This document shows positions 7,678 to 14,697 of a stretch of DNA of 20,497 bases, in pieces. Position numbers and translations under genes: made by a program. The notes beneath the pieces are model-generated. The model was given only the letters and a program-made list of their open reading frames with translations. It searched no databases and was not told the DNA's origin. This DNA is from a virus: the IMG/VR virus record IMGVR_UViG_3300046809_000179, positions 1 to 20,497 of that record; one strand, written 5' to 3'. Position 1 is the stretch's first letter. Each line of letters starts with the position of its first letter.

Positions 7678-8081
7678 ACCTCGACTCCATCCTGACGTCG
7701 GGGCGCGCGGCGGCCGAGGAACGCATGCGCGACACCGTCCGTCTGTACACGCAGGCAGACGGCACCTTCGACCGGGACACCGGTACCACCGTGCCGGGCG
7801 CCCAGACGACCCTGTACACGGGCAAGGCCCGCGTGAAGGCCATCGCCGCGAGCACCGGCCAGGAGACCGAGGCCGGTGAGCGTGAACTCGTGCTGCGCGA
7901 GTACGAGGTGCACCTGCCGTGGTCGACGACCGTGCCGGGCGCCCGCGTGCTGCCCGGCACCCGTATCGAGGTGACCGCGTCGGCCGATGCCCGCATGGCC
8001 GGCCTGGTCCTGTGGGTCACCGGGGCCAGCTTCAGCGACCAGTCCACAGCGTGGCGGATCAGAGTGGAGGACCGGTCATGA
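7674..8081 (+). CDS. Head closure/stopper-like protein
   Basis: I favour the GTG at 7674, which overlaps the upstream TGA (GTGA), giving 135 residues beginning MNLDSILTSGRAAAEERM. In-frame GTG 7650 and ATG 7656 would only add residues encoded inside the adaptor gene; a GGTGGG lies six bases before 7674. The protein has an N-terminal helix, then a beta-rich body (DTVRLYTQADGTFDRDTGTTVPG, ELVLREYEVHLPW, GTRIEVTAS, GLVLWVTGASF), as in small phage stopper proteins and the DUF6093-like proteins of streptophages. Position after the adaptor and before the gp10-like gene fits the SPP1 gp16 slot. The family name is from memory and was not searched. Confidence 0.7.
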   Translation: MNLDSILTSGRAAAEERMRDTVRLYTQADGTFDRDTGTTVPGAQTTLYTGKARVKAIAASTGQETEAGERELVLREYEVHLPWSTTVPGARVLPGTRIEVTASADARMAGLVLWVTGASFSDQSTAWRIRVEDRS

Positions 8082-8479
8082 ACGGTGCCCGTTTCGACAT
8101 GGGCGACGTGCGGCGCCTCGAGCGGCACCTGGCTCGCGCGATCCCCCGAGCGCGCCGCGATGCTCGGGCTGTGGTGCGGCGCGGCGCGATGAACATCAAG
8201 AAGGACTGGAAGACAAACGCCCGCGCGTCCGCACCGAAGCACGCCCCGGCCTACCCCCGCACGATCAGCTACGACGTCGCCGCCTACGGCCCCGACCTCA
8301 CCCTGGCCATCATCGGCCCGGACAAGGGCGGCGCACAGGGCGCACTCGGCAACCTGCTGGAGTACGGCTCGGTGAAGAACCCTCCGCACCGGGACGGCGG
8401 TCGGGCCCTGGACGTCGAGGAGCCCCGCTTCGAAGCACAGCTGGCGCTGATCGCCGAGCGCGGACTGGCCTGGTGGTGA
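8078..8479 (+). CDS. HK97 gp10-like neck/tail-completion protein
   Basis: The ATG at 8078 overlaps the previous stop (ATGA), giving 133 residues. The N-terminal helix is strongly basic (RRLERHLARAIPRARRDARAVVRRG), followed by MNIKKDWKTNA, a strand region (TISYDVAAYGPDLTLAIIGPDKGG), GNLLEYGSVKNPPHRDG and a C-terminal helix. The order of basic helix, then LLEYGS...NPPH, is the signature of HK97 gp10-like proteins, which act at the head-tail joint. A longer frame runs upstream from 7919 but lies within the stopper gene. GGAGG lies 8 bases before the start. The tail-terminator-like gene follows after four bases. Confidence 0.82.
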   Translation: MNGARFDMGDVRRLERHLARAIPRARRDARAVVRRGAMNIKKDWKTNARASAPKHAPAYPRTISYDVAAYGPDLTLAIIGPDKGGAQGALGNLLEYGSVKNPPHRDGGRALDVEEPRFEAQLALIAERGLAWW

Positions 8480-8483
8480 GCGG

Positions 8484-8894
8484 ATGACGACACCAGCAGT
8501 CCTGCCGCATGTCGACGCCGTCCAGGCCGCGCTTGAGGCCGACGGCCTGACCGTGTACCTCGGCGGGGCGCCCACGGCGGCTGGCTGGTCGCCGCCCGAC
8601 GTGTATGTCGTGCTGTACCCGGAGCCCGGGGCGGCCGTCCGGGAGTCGCTCGCCGACGCTCGCACGGACTTCACGACGACCTTTCAGATCACCTGTGTGG
8701 GCGGCTCGATGGAGCGCGCCCTGTGGGCGGCCGACAAGGTGCGTGCCGCCCTGTCGACGCCGCTGGCGGTCGAGGGCCGGGCCACGTGGCGGCCGGAGGA
8801 TCTGGGCGGGCCTCCGGTACAGCGCGACGACGACACCAACCCTCCCAGCTGGTTCGTGCCGGTGCAGTACCGGCTGATGTCCATCCCCGCCTGA
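8484..8894 (+). CDS. Tail terminator / tail completion-like protein
   Basis: This 136-residue protein occupies the slot of SPP1 gp17 or lambda gpU, which caps the tail tube and joins it to the head. It starts with a helix (VLPHVDAVQAALEADGLTVYLG), then PPDVYVVLYPEPGAAV, a strand with DFTTTFQITCVGGS, a helix (MERALWAADKVRAALS) and a final strand with WFVPVQYRLMSIPA. This alternating alpha/beta order fits the tail-completion fold and short actinophage minor tail proteins in this location. The ATG follows the previous stop by four bases. Motifs are weak, so function rests mostly on synteny. Confidence 0.68.
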   Translation: MTTPAVLPHVDAVQAALEADGLTVYLGGAPTAAGWSPPDVYVVLYPEPGAAVRESLADARTDFTTTFQITCVGGSMERALWAADKVRAALSTPLAVEGRATWRPEDLGGPPVQRDDDTNPPSWFVPVQYRLMSIPA

Positions 8895-8908
8895 CAGGAG
8901 ATTCCCCC

Positions 8909-9241
8909 ATGGCGCTACTCGCGCAGCAGGCCATTGCGCGTTCCGGCCTGACCCCGACCTACTCGGCCGCGGCCGCATCCACCACAGTGACGTGCGGCGA
9001 CCGCTCGTTCCTGCACGTGAAGAACACGAACGGCAGCTCGATGACCGTGACGGTCACAGCGACCGCCCAGGTCGACGGCCAGCCCGTGACCGACCTCGTC
9101 GTCACGGTCCCGGCGACCACGGGCGACAAGATGATCGGCCCGCTCACCCAAAAGCTCTTCGCGTCCGCCGCGGACGGCGTGAGCGCATCAATCACCTACT
9201 CGTCGACGACCAGCGTCACCGTCGCCAACCTCACCATCTGA
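8909..9241 (+). CDS. Small beta-rich decoration-like protein (paralogue of 6419-6796)
   Basis: The chosen ATG has CAGGAGA six to twelve bases upstream, giving 110 residues; an in-frame extension from 8723 would lie inside the tail terminator gene and read as Arg/Gly-rich shadow sequence. The protein is Thr/Val/Ser-rich and probably all-beta. DLVV (62-65), IGP (76-78), F84 and DG (89-90) appear in the same order and nearly the same spacing as in the protein at 6419-6796. Its location, after the neck genes and before a terminator and the tail tube gene, is unusual for a capsid decoration protein; it may decorate the capsid, neck or tail. Function is not established from sequence. Confidence 0.6.
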   Translation: MALLAQQAIARSGLTPTYSAAAASTTVTCGDRSFLHVKNTNGSSMTVTVTATAQVDGQPVTDLVVTVPATTGDKMIGPLTQKLFASAADGVSASITYSSTTSVTVANLTI

Positions 9242-9261
9242 CGCTCCCCCTGCCCCGCTCC

Positions 9262-9285
9262 GCCCCGTTTACCGGGGCTTTCTTT
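9262..9285 (+). terminator. Intrinsic terminator before the major tail protein gene
   Basis: GCCCCG (9262-9267), loop TTTAC and CGGGGC (9273-9278) form a perfect 6-bp GC stem followed by TTTCTTT. It lies 20 bases after the stop of the 8909 gene and 20 bases before the tail gene ATG. The same arm sequences and T-run recur before the endolysin gene at 18658. It probably terminates or attenuates transcription from the head operon, although no separate promoter is obvious between it and the tail gene. Confidence 0.8.
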
Positions 9286-9304
9286 ATGCCCCGAGGAGGG
9301 CCCC

Positions 9305-9784
9305 ATGTCTGACCTGATCAATGACGGCATGACCAAGGTGGTCTGGGCGACGACCATTTCCAACATCAACGCCCCGACCACGACCGAGCTGAACGCGGGC
9401 CAGGACTTCACGCCGCGCATCACCCCCGACGGCCTCAAGCTCGACCCCAGCACGGCGGACGTCGACACGTCCTCGCTGGCGAGCACGTTCGACACCAAAA
9501 CCGTCGGCCGGATCGGCTACGACGCTGAGGTGACCTTCAAGCGGGGCACCACCACGCCCGAGGACCTGCCGTTCGCGACGCTGAAGTACGGCGTCAGCGG
9601 ATACCTGGTCGTGCGCCGCGGCATCGCCTACGCCACCGCCTGGGCCACGTCCCAGAAGGCGGAGGTGTACCCGATCACCTGCGGCGAGCCGCAGAACAAC
9701 GCGCCAGCGTCGAACGAGGTCATGAAGTTCACCAGTTCGATGAAGGTCACCAGCGCTCCGGCGACCGCCGCGACGGTTGCCTGA
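9305..9784 (+). CDS. Major tail (tube) protein
   Basis: This 159-residue protein is likely the tube subunit that polymerises around the tape measure. Its sequence begins MSDLINDGMTKVVWATTISNINAPTTTELNAG, then DFTPRITPDGLKL and a segment with VGRIGYDAEVTFKRG, LPFATLKYGVSGYLVVRRG, and PITCGEPQNNAPASNEVMKFTSSMKV. This order is typical of actinophage major tail proteins: a leading 'tkv.w...i.ni..pt..El..G' segment and a beta-sandwich body. GAGGAGG lies seven bases before the ATG. It precedes the chaperone pair, and its TGA shares one base with the next ATG (TGATG). Confidence 0.88.
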   Translation: MSDLINDGMTKVVWATTISNINAPTTTELNAGQDFTPRITPDGLKLDPSTADVDTSSLASTFDTKTVGRIGYDAEVTFKRGTTTPEDLPFATLKYGVSGYLVVRRGIAYATAWATSQKAEVYPITCGEPQNNAPASNEVMKFTSSMKVTSAPATAATVA

Positions 9785-10305
9785 TGGCGAGCAGCATCGA
9801 GGAGATCCTCGCCCGTGCGAAGCCGCGCGAGAAGACCGTCCAGGTCTGCCTCGCGGGCGACCTCGCGGGCGAGGCCGAACGTCTCCAGGACGAACTGTCG
9901 CGCGTCTCGGAGGACTGGGAGCCGGAGGACCTCACGGACGTGCACCCGGGCCGCGCGGTCGCCGAGCAGCTCAAGGCGGTGCACACGCAGGTCCGGGCGG
10001 CCGAGGAGCCGTTCACGTTCCGGTACATCGGCGACCGGGCGTACTCGGACCTGATGGCCGCGCACCCCTCGGAGAGCAGCCAGGAGGCGTTCGACTCCGA
10101 GACGTTCCCGCGGGCGCTGGTCGCCGCATCGTGCGTTCAGCCGACGATGACGCCCGAGCAGGTCGCCGAGCTGTTCGAGGTCATCAACGAGGGCGAGATC
10201 AAGAAGCTGTTCGACGCGGCATGGGACGTGCACAACAGCAGCGATGTCGTCCCTTTCTCGTTGGCCGCCTCCGCACTCCTGGCCTCCCTCATCGGCGAGA
10301 AGTAG
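9784..10305 (+). CDS. Tail assembly chaperone (short, gpG-like form)
   Basis: This 173-residue acidic, helical protein (about four visible helical stretches, no membrane segment or signal) lies between the tail tube and tape measure genes, the invariant site of tail assembly chaperones. It begins MASSIEEILARAKPREKTVQVCLAGDLAGEAERLQDEL, with PFTFRYIGDRAYSDLMAAHP and FPRALVAASCVQPTMTPEQVAELF in the middle, a common pattern in actinophage G proteins. It stops at TAG 10303-10305, while the -1 frame stays open to 10622. A CCCTTTC heptamer near its 3' end fits the programmed frameshift used to make the longer GT form. Chaperones bind and load the tape measure and are not in the finished virion. Confidence 0.88.
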   Translation: MASSIEEILARAKPREKTVQVCLAGDLAGEAERLQDELSRVSEDWEPEDLTDVHPGRAVAEQLKAVHTQVRAAEEPFTFRYIGDRAYSDLMAAHPSESSQEAFDSETFPRALVAASCVQPTMTPEQVAELFEVINEGEIKKLFDAAWDVHNSSDVVPFSLAASALLASLIGEK

Positions 10306-10622
10306 AGACAGCACGGCGCTGGGGGGTGCCTCGAAGCGTCTTCCTCGGGCGGGTCGTCGCGGAGGGCGAGCCCCTGTTCCTGGATGAAGACCGAGCCTGG
10401 GCGTTCGCCCTCGCCGAGGTCGAGGCAGACACCTGCCCTGATTGCCAGCAGCAGTGGAGCGAGGCAACGGACCCCGAGAACGAGTTCTCGTACCGGGCCG
10501 AGGTCATCCGTTGCCACGCCTGCGCCACGTCGGCCAAGACCGTGAAGGCCCGGAGCGACAAGGGCCAATCCATCGATGGGCTGCACGTCCACCTCGAACT
10601 CGAAAAGCGCAACAGGGGGTGA
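9784..10622 (+). CDS. Tail assembly chaperone, -1 frameshift (gpGT-like) product
   Basis: Slippage at CCCTTTC would join 9784-10257 to 10257-10622, giving 279 residues: 158 of the short form plus 121 new ones. The new part starts LVGRLRTPG and includes RRWGVPRSVFLGRVVAEGEPLFLDEDRAWAFAL, a segment that looks like the T domain of actinophage chaperones, and a Cys cluster (CPDC, 22 residues, then CHAC) suggesting a zinc ribbon. The 10306-10622 stretch has no good independent start or ribosome site, and its stop lies three bases before the tape measure GTG, as expected for a G-T gene pair. Frameshifting is inferred; reading the extension as a separate gene is the weaker alternative. Confidence 0.8.
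10251..10257 (+). other. Probable -1 ribosomal slippery heptamer CCCTTTC
   Basis: In the zero frame this reads C CCT TTC and fits X XXY YYZ exactly. After a -1 slip both tRNAs re-pair on CCC and TTT. It lies 46 bases before the zero-frame stop at 10303, inside the region where the -1 frame is open. I see no strong downstream stem or pseudoknot by eye; a weak hairpin near 10316-10330 is too far to act as a normal stimulator. Confidence 0.72.
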
Positions 10623-10625
10623 GCC

Positions 10626-13600
10626 GTGGCTACTCGCAGTGTCACCGTGCGGCTGCGTGCCGACATCAGCAGCTACACGCGCGGCATGCGGACCGCGGCC
10701 CGCGACACCTCCAAGCTCGCGGGCGCCGGCGCGGCGGTAGGCACCGCGATGCTCGCGGGGTTCGCGGTGGCGGCGGCCTCCGCCGCCAAATTCGACAAAG
10801 CCCTCAGTAATGTCAGGGCGGTCACCGGGGCGTCCTCCAAGGAGATGGAGAAGCTCAGGTCAGCCGCCCTGCAGGCTGGCAAGACCACCAGTTTCACGGC
10901 GACGGAGGCCGCCGACGCCGAGGCTGAGCTCGCGCGCGCTGGCGTCTCGGTCGCGAACATCACCGGCGGCGCCTTGAAGGGCAGCCTGGCCCTGGCTGCG
11001 TCCGGTCAGATCGACCTCGCCGAGGCAGCGACCGTCAGCGCCCAGGCTATGAATACGTTCGGGCTGTCGGGCAAGGACGTCACGCACATCGCCGACGTGC
11101 TCAGCGCCGGCGCCAACAAGTCCGCCTCGGACGTGCACGGCCTGGGCATGTCGCTGCGGATGGGCGGTCTACTCGCCCACCAGACGGGCCTGTCCCTGGA
11201 AGACACCGTTGGTGTCCTGTCGGCGTTCGCCGACCACGCGTTGATCGGCTCGGACGCCGGTACCTCGCTGAAGACGATGCTCCAGCGCTTGGTCCCGCAG
11301 TCGGACGAGGCCAAGGCCGCCATGCAGAAGATTGGTTTCAGCGCTTACGACGCTTCAGGCAAGTTCGTCGGCTTGAGCGAGTTGGCCGGCCGCATGAAGA
11401 CCAGCTTCTCGAAGCTCACGCCCGAGGCCAGGAACGCGGCCATGGCCACGATCTTCGGATCGGACGCCGTGCGCTCCGCGACGATCCTTTACGAGCTCGG
11501 CTCCCAGGGCATCGACAAGTACACCAAGTCCGTCAACGACCAGGGCGCCGCTGGCCGGATGGCCGCGATCCAGACCGACAACCTGATCGGCGACCTGGAA
11601 CGCCTCAAGGGTGCCATCGAGGTGGCGCTCATCGAGGGCGGTTCGGCAGCCACCGGGGCACTGCGCGGCATGACTCAGTGGATCACCAGGCTCGTCAACG
11701 CCTACAGCAGCCTGCCCCCCGAACTCCAAAAGGGCGTCACGCTGTTCACGGGCATCGGCGGCGCGGCGCTGCTGGCAGGTTCCGGGATCCTGCTCCTGCT
11801 GCCCCGTATCGCGGCGACTCGTGCGGCGCTCGCGTCCATGGGTGTGACTGCCGCGCGGACACGGATCGCTCTGGGCATGCTCGGCAAAGTGACCGCTGTC
11901 GTAGCGGGTCTGGAGCTCATCTCCTACGCGTCCCAATCGATTCGCGATCAGTTCAAGGACGCCCCGCCGTCGGTGTCGAAGATGGCGAGTTCCCTCGTCG
12001 ACCTCGGCAAGCACGGCAAAATCTCCGGCGAGGGCCTCAAGTCCCTCGGTGGGAACCTCGATAAATTCAACGAGGCTGTTAAGCGTGTCGCTCACCCTGA
12101 CTGGGAAGCCCGAACCACCGACATCGTCAACAGCCTCACCGGCAACATCACCAAGGGCATTGCGGAATCACAAATCCCCCTGGATGAGGCTCACGACAAA
12201 ATCAAGGCTGTCGACGAGGCCCTGGCACAGCTCGCTCAGTCAGGCAACGCGCAGCTCGCCGCCGATGCTTTCAACCAGCTCGCGGGCGCGGCAGCGGCGG
12301 ACGGCACCAGCAAGGAGAAACTGCTCACCCTGTTTCCGCAGTACGGCGATGCGCTCGCCGGCGTCGATGTGCAGACCAAGACGAATGCCACTTCCCAGAA
12401 GGAACTGGCCGCGCAGCTCGGGATCACCGCTGACCAGTTGCAGGACAACCGCACCGAGGCCGAGAAGCTCGTCGGCGCACTGAACTCCCTGAATGGCGTC
12501 AACATCAGCGCTGGCGAGAAGGAGATTGCTTTCCGGCAGTCCCTCGCCGACCTGAACACAGCCGTGAAGGAGAACGGCCACTCGCTGGACGTCACCAGCG
12601 ACAAGGGGCGGAAAGTGAAGACCGCGTTCTTCGAGGCTGCCCAGGGGGCAATGGCGCACGCTCAGGCGGTCGCCGAGCAGAAGAACAGTCAGCAGGCGGG
12701 CCAGGCTGTCCTTGAGCAGGACATTGCCCTGCTCAAGAAGGACATGCTGGCGAGAGGCTTCTCGAAGGACGCGGTGGACAGGCTTGCCGCGGCCTATCTC
12801 CAATTGCCTGTCTCAGTCGCCACGAAGGTTGATGCGAAGACGCAGGGCGCGCTCAGTGATCTCGCAGCCGTCCAGGCGAAGCTCCGCGGTACCAAGGGCC
12901 GCTCAATCACGGTCAACGCCCTGACCAAGACCGCCGAGGCGGCCCTCCAAGGCCTCGGCTTCAAGGTCACGCACATGAAGAACGGGAAGGTGTCCATCAC
13001 CATCCCTACGGGCAGCCCAGCCCAGGCGGTGCGCACCATCCAAGGCTGGGTCAACAACCTGCACGGCAGGTCTGTCGACGTGTACGTACAGGAGCACATC
13101 GCAGCTGCGGGGGGCCGCGACAGCGTCCTCAGCGGCAGTTACGGCAGTAACAATGCCAACGGGGCCGTGTACTACGCCAGCGGCGGCATGCGCGAGGACC
13201 ACGTTGCGCAGATCGCCAAGGCGGGCGCCTGGCGGGTGTGGGCCGAGGACGAGACAGGCGGCGAGGCGTACATCCCCCTCGCGCAGAGCAAGCGCCCACG
13301 ATCCCGGCAGATCGCCGCCGAGACCGTGAAGCGCCTGGGCGGCACCGTGCAGTGGTTCGCCGGCGGCGGTGGTATCCCCGGCTTCACCTACTCGCCGAGC
13401 GGGAGGGCCGTCCTCGGCGGGCCGTCGGACGCCAAGTCTCGGTATGACAAGGCCGTCGAGGCGCTGAAGAAGGCGTGGGACGACCTCAACACGGCGCTGA
13501 AGAACGCCAAGACGAAGACTGACGCGCTCAAGGATGCCGAGAAGAACCTCTCCAGGGTTCGCCACGGGCACCACACCGCGACGCAGCTGCGGGCCGCCGA

Positions 13601-14684
13601 GTCTCGCGTGGACAAGGCGCGGACGGCGAAGAAGTCGGCTGACAAGAAGGTTCACGAGGAGCGGTCGGACGTCAACAAGGCCGACAAGGCTCTCGGGTTG
13701 AAGAACGGCAGCAAGGCGCCGACGGCCTTCAACCTCAAGGCCTACGAGGCGCAGCTCGGCAAGTCCGTGGCCGCGACGGAGAAGTGGCGCGGCAGCCTCA
13801 ACAAGATCGGCAGGCGGGGCGGCAAAGAGCTGCAGACAATGCTGGAAGGGATGGGCGAGGAGGGCTACAGCCTCGTCAACGCCCTCGCCGGGGCGAGCGA
13901 CAAACAGTTCAAGTCGATCACGTCCAAGCTTGAGAAGACGGGCGAGCTGGCCAAGGCGACCTTGGCTGATTTCACCAAGCAGCTGGGCGCCAGCACCAAG
14001 GACTCCCAGCAGTTCGCCAAGGACCTGCAAACCCTGGCCGCGCAGGGGTTCGGGGACCTGGCGCAGGCCCTCGCGGCCCAGGGCGACACCAGCGCGCAGG
14101 AGCTCGCCCACCAGGCCGTCGGCAGCACGCTGCAGGCGAAAGTGGCGAATGCTGCCGTCGGCAAGGCGCAGAGCGCGCTCACCGGCGAGGACCTGTCGAA
14201 CTCCCTGATCCTGCTGTCCACACTCCGCGGCGGCGCCGGCCGCGGGTATGCGGATCTCATCGCGGCTGGCCTCGACACGGCGACCATCAAGGCCCTGGTC
14301 CCGAAGATGGCCGCGCAGATCGGCAACTTGCCAGAGGCCAACAAAGCCACGTTCGTGCGGCAGTGGGTGCAGCAAGGCGGCAAGGCGATGGCAGCGGGCG
14401 GGATCCTGTCCCGGCCCACGATGGTGCTCGGCGGAGAGGCCGGGGACCGCGAGTCGTGGATCCCGTGGAACGGCTCGGCGAGGTCGAAAGCACTCCTGGC
14501 CCGGACCGCGGCGGGGATGGGCTACCAGCTGGTGCCCGCCGGCCGGTACGGGGGCGGCGCCGTGTCCGCGGCGGCCATGGCGCGGGAGGTCACCCGGCAG
14601 ATCACGGTGAACCTCTACGGCGCCAAGCAGACCACCGCCGAGCAGGCGGCTGACATCGCACGCCACATGGCGTTCGTCGGCTGA
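10626..14684 (+). CDS. Tail tape measure protein (TP901-type)
   Basis: This 1352-residue protein sets tail length and is probably ejected with DNA. The N-terminus (MATRSVTVRLRADISSYTRGMRTAARDTSKLAGAG) and the block from about residue 56 (FDKALSNVRAVTGAS) through SLEDTVGVLSAFAD and LTPEARNAAMATIFG to about 330 form the TP901 core. A hydrophobic span near 371-393 (LFTGIGGAALLAGSGILLLL) could insert in membrane. A charged coiled coil covers about 934-1023. Two GG...EAYIP/ESWIP modules lie near 851-920 and 1257-1320. By the usual roughly 1.5 angstrom per residue, the tail would be near 200 nm (inference). The GTG has AGGGGG upstream. The middle third uses more A/T-ending codons than neighbours. 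Confidence 0.95.
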   Translation: MATRSVTVRLRADISSYTRGMRTAARDTSKLAGAGAAVGTAMLAGFAVAAASAAKFDKALSNVRAVTGASSKEMEKLRSAALQAGKTTSFTATEAADAEAELARAGVSVANITGGALKGSLALAASGQIDLAEAATVSAQAMNTFGLSGKDVTHIADVLSAGANKSASDVHGLGMSLRMGGLLAHQTGLSLEDTVGVLSAFADHALIGSDAGTSLKTMLQRLVPQSDEAKAAMQKIGFSAYDASGKFVGLSELAGRMKTSFSKLTPEARNAAMATIFGSDAVRSATILYELGSQGIDKYTKSVNDQGAAGRMAAIQTDNLIGDLERLKGAIEVALIEGGSAATGALRGMTQWITRLVNAYSSLPPELQKGVTLFTGIGGAALLAGSGILLLLPRIAATRAALASMGVTAARTRIALGMLGKVTAVVAGLELISYASQSIRDQFKDAPPSVSKMASSLVDLGKHGKISGEGLKSLGGNLDKFNEAVKRVAHPDWEARTTDIVNSLTGNITKGIAESQIPLDEAHDKIKAVDEALAQLAQSGNAQLAADAFNQLAGAAAADGTSKEKLLTLFPQYGDALAGVDVQTKTNATSQKELAAQLGITADQLQDNRTEAEKLVGALNSLNGVNISAGEKEIAFRQSLADLNTAVKENGHSLDVTSDKGRKVKTAFFEAAQGAMAHAQAVAEQKNSQQAGQAVLEQDIALLKKDMLARGFSKDAVDRLAAAYLQLPVSVATKVDAKTQGALSDLAAVQAKLRGTKGRSITVNALTKTAEAALQGLGFKVTHMKNGKVSITIPTGSPAQAVRTIQGWVNNLHGRSVDVYVQEHIAAAGGRDSVLSGSYGSNNANGAVYYASGGMREDHVAQIAKAGAWRVWAEDETGGEAYIPLAQSKRPRSRQIAAETVKRLGGTVQWFAGGGGIPGFTYSPSGRAVLGGPSDAKSRYDKAVEALKKAWDDLNTALKNAKTKTDALKDAEKNLSRVRHGHHTATQLRAAESRVDKARTAKKSADKKVHEERSDVNKADKALGLKNGSKAPTAFNLKAYEAQLGKSVAATEKWRGSLNKIGRRGGKELQTMLEGMGEEGYSLVNALAGASDKQFKSITSKLEKTGELAKATLADFTKQLGASTKDSQQFAKDLQTLAAQGFGDLAQALAAQGDTSAQELAHQAVGSTLQAKVANAAVGKAQSALTGEDLSNSLILLSTLRGGAGRGYADLIAAGLDTATIKALVPKMAAQIGNLPEANKATFVRQWVQQGGKAMAAGGILSRPTMVLGGEAGDRESWIPWNGSARSKALLARTAAGMGYQLVPAGRYGGGAVSAAAMAREVTRQITVNLYGAKQTTAEQAADIARHMAFVG

Positions 14685-14697
14685 GAGGAGGCGACGG

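Noticed and set aside
8723-8908. N-terminal extension of the small protein at 8909
   Set aside because: The extra 62 residues lie within the tail terminator gene and read as Arg/Gly shadow; a good ribosome site precedes 8909.
9777-10250. Treating the -1 frame chaperone ORF as an independent gene from 9777
   Set aside because: The segment before the slippery site is Arg/Gly-rich shadow sequence; only the part after 10257 looks like real protein.
10316-10330. Hairpin GGCGC/GTGCC as frameshift stimulator
   Set aside because: It is weak, contains a G-T pair, and lies about 59 bases after the heptamer, too far from the usual 5-9 bases.
12903-14666. 587-codon - strand frame opposite the tape measure
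   Set aside because: Arg/Leu/Gly-rich shadow of the tape measure codon pattern; no supporting start or motif.
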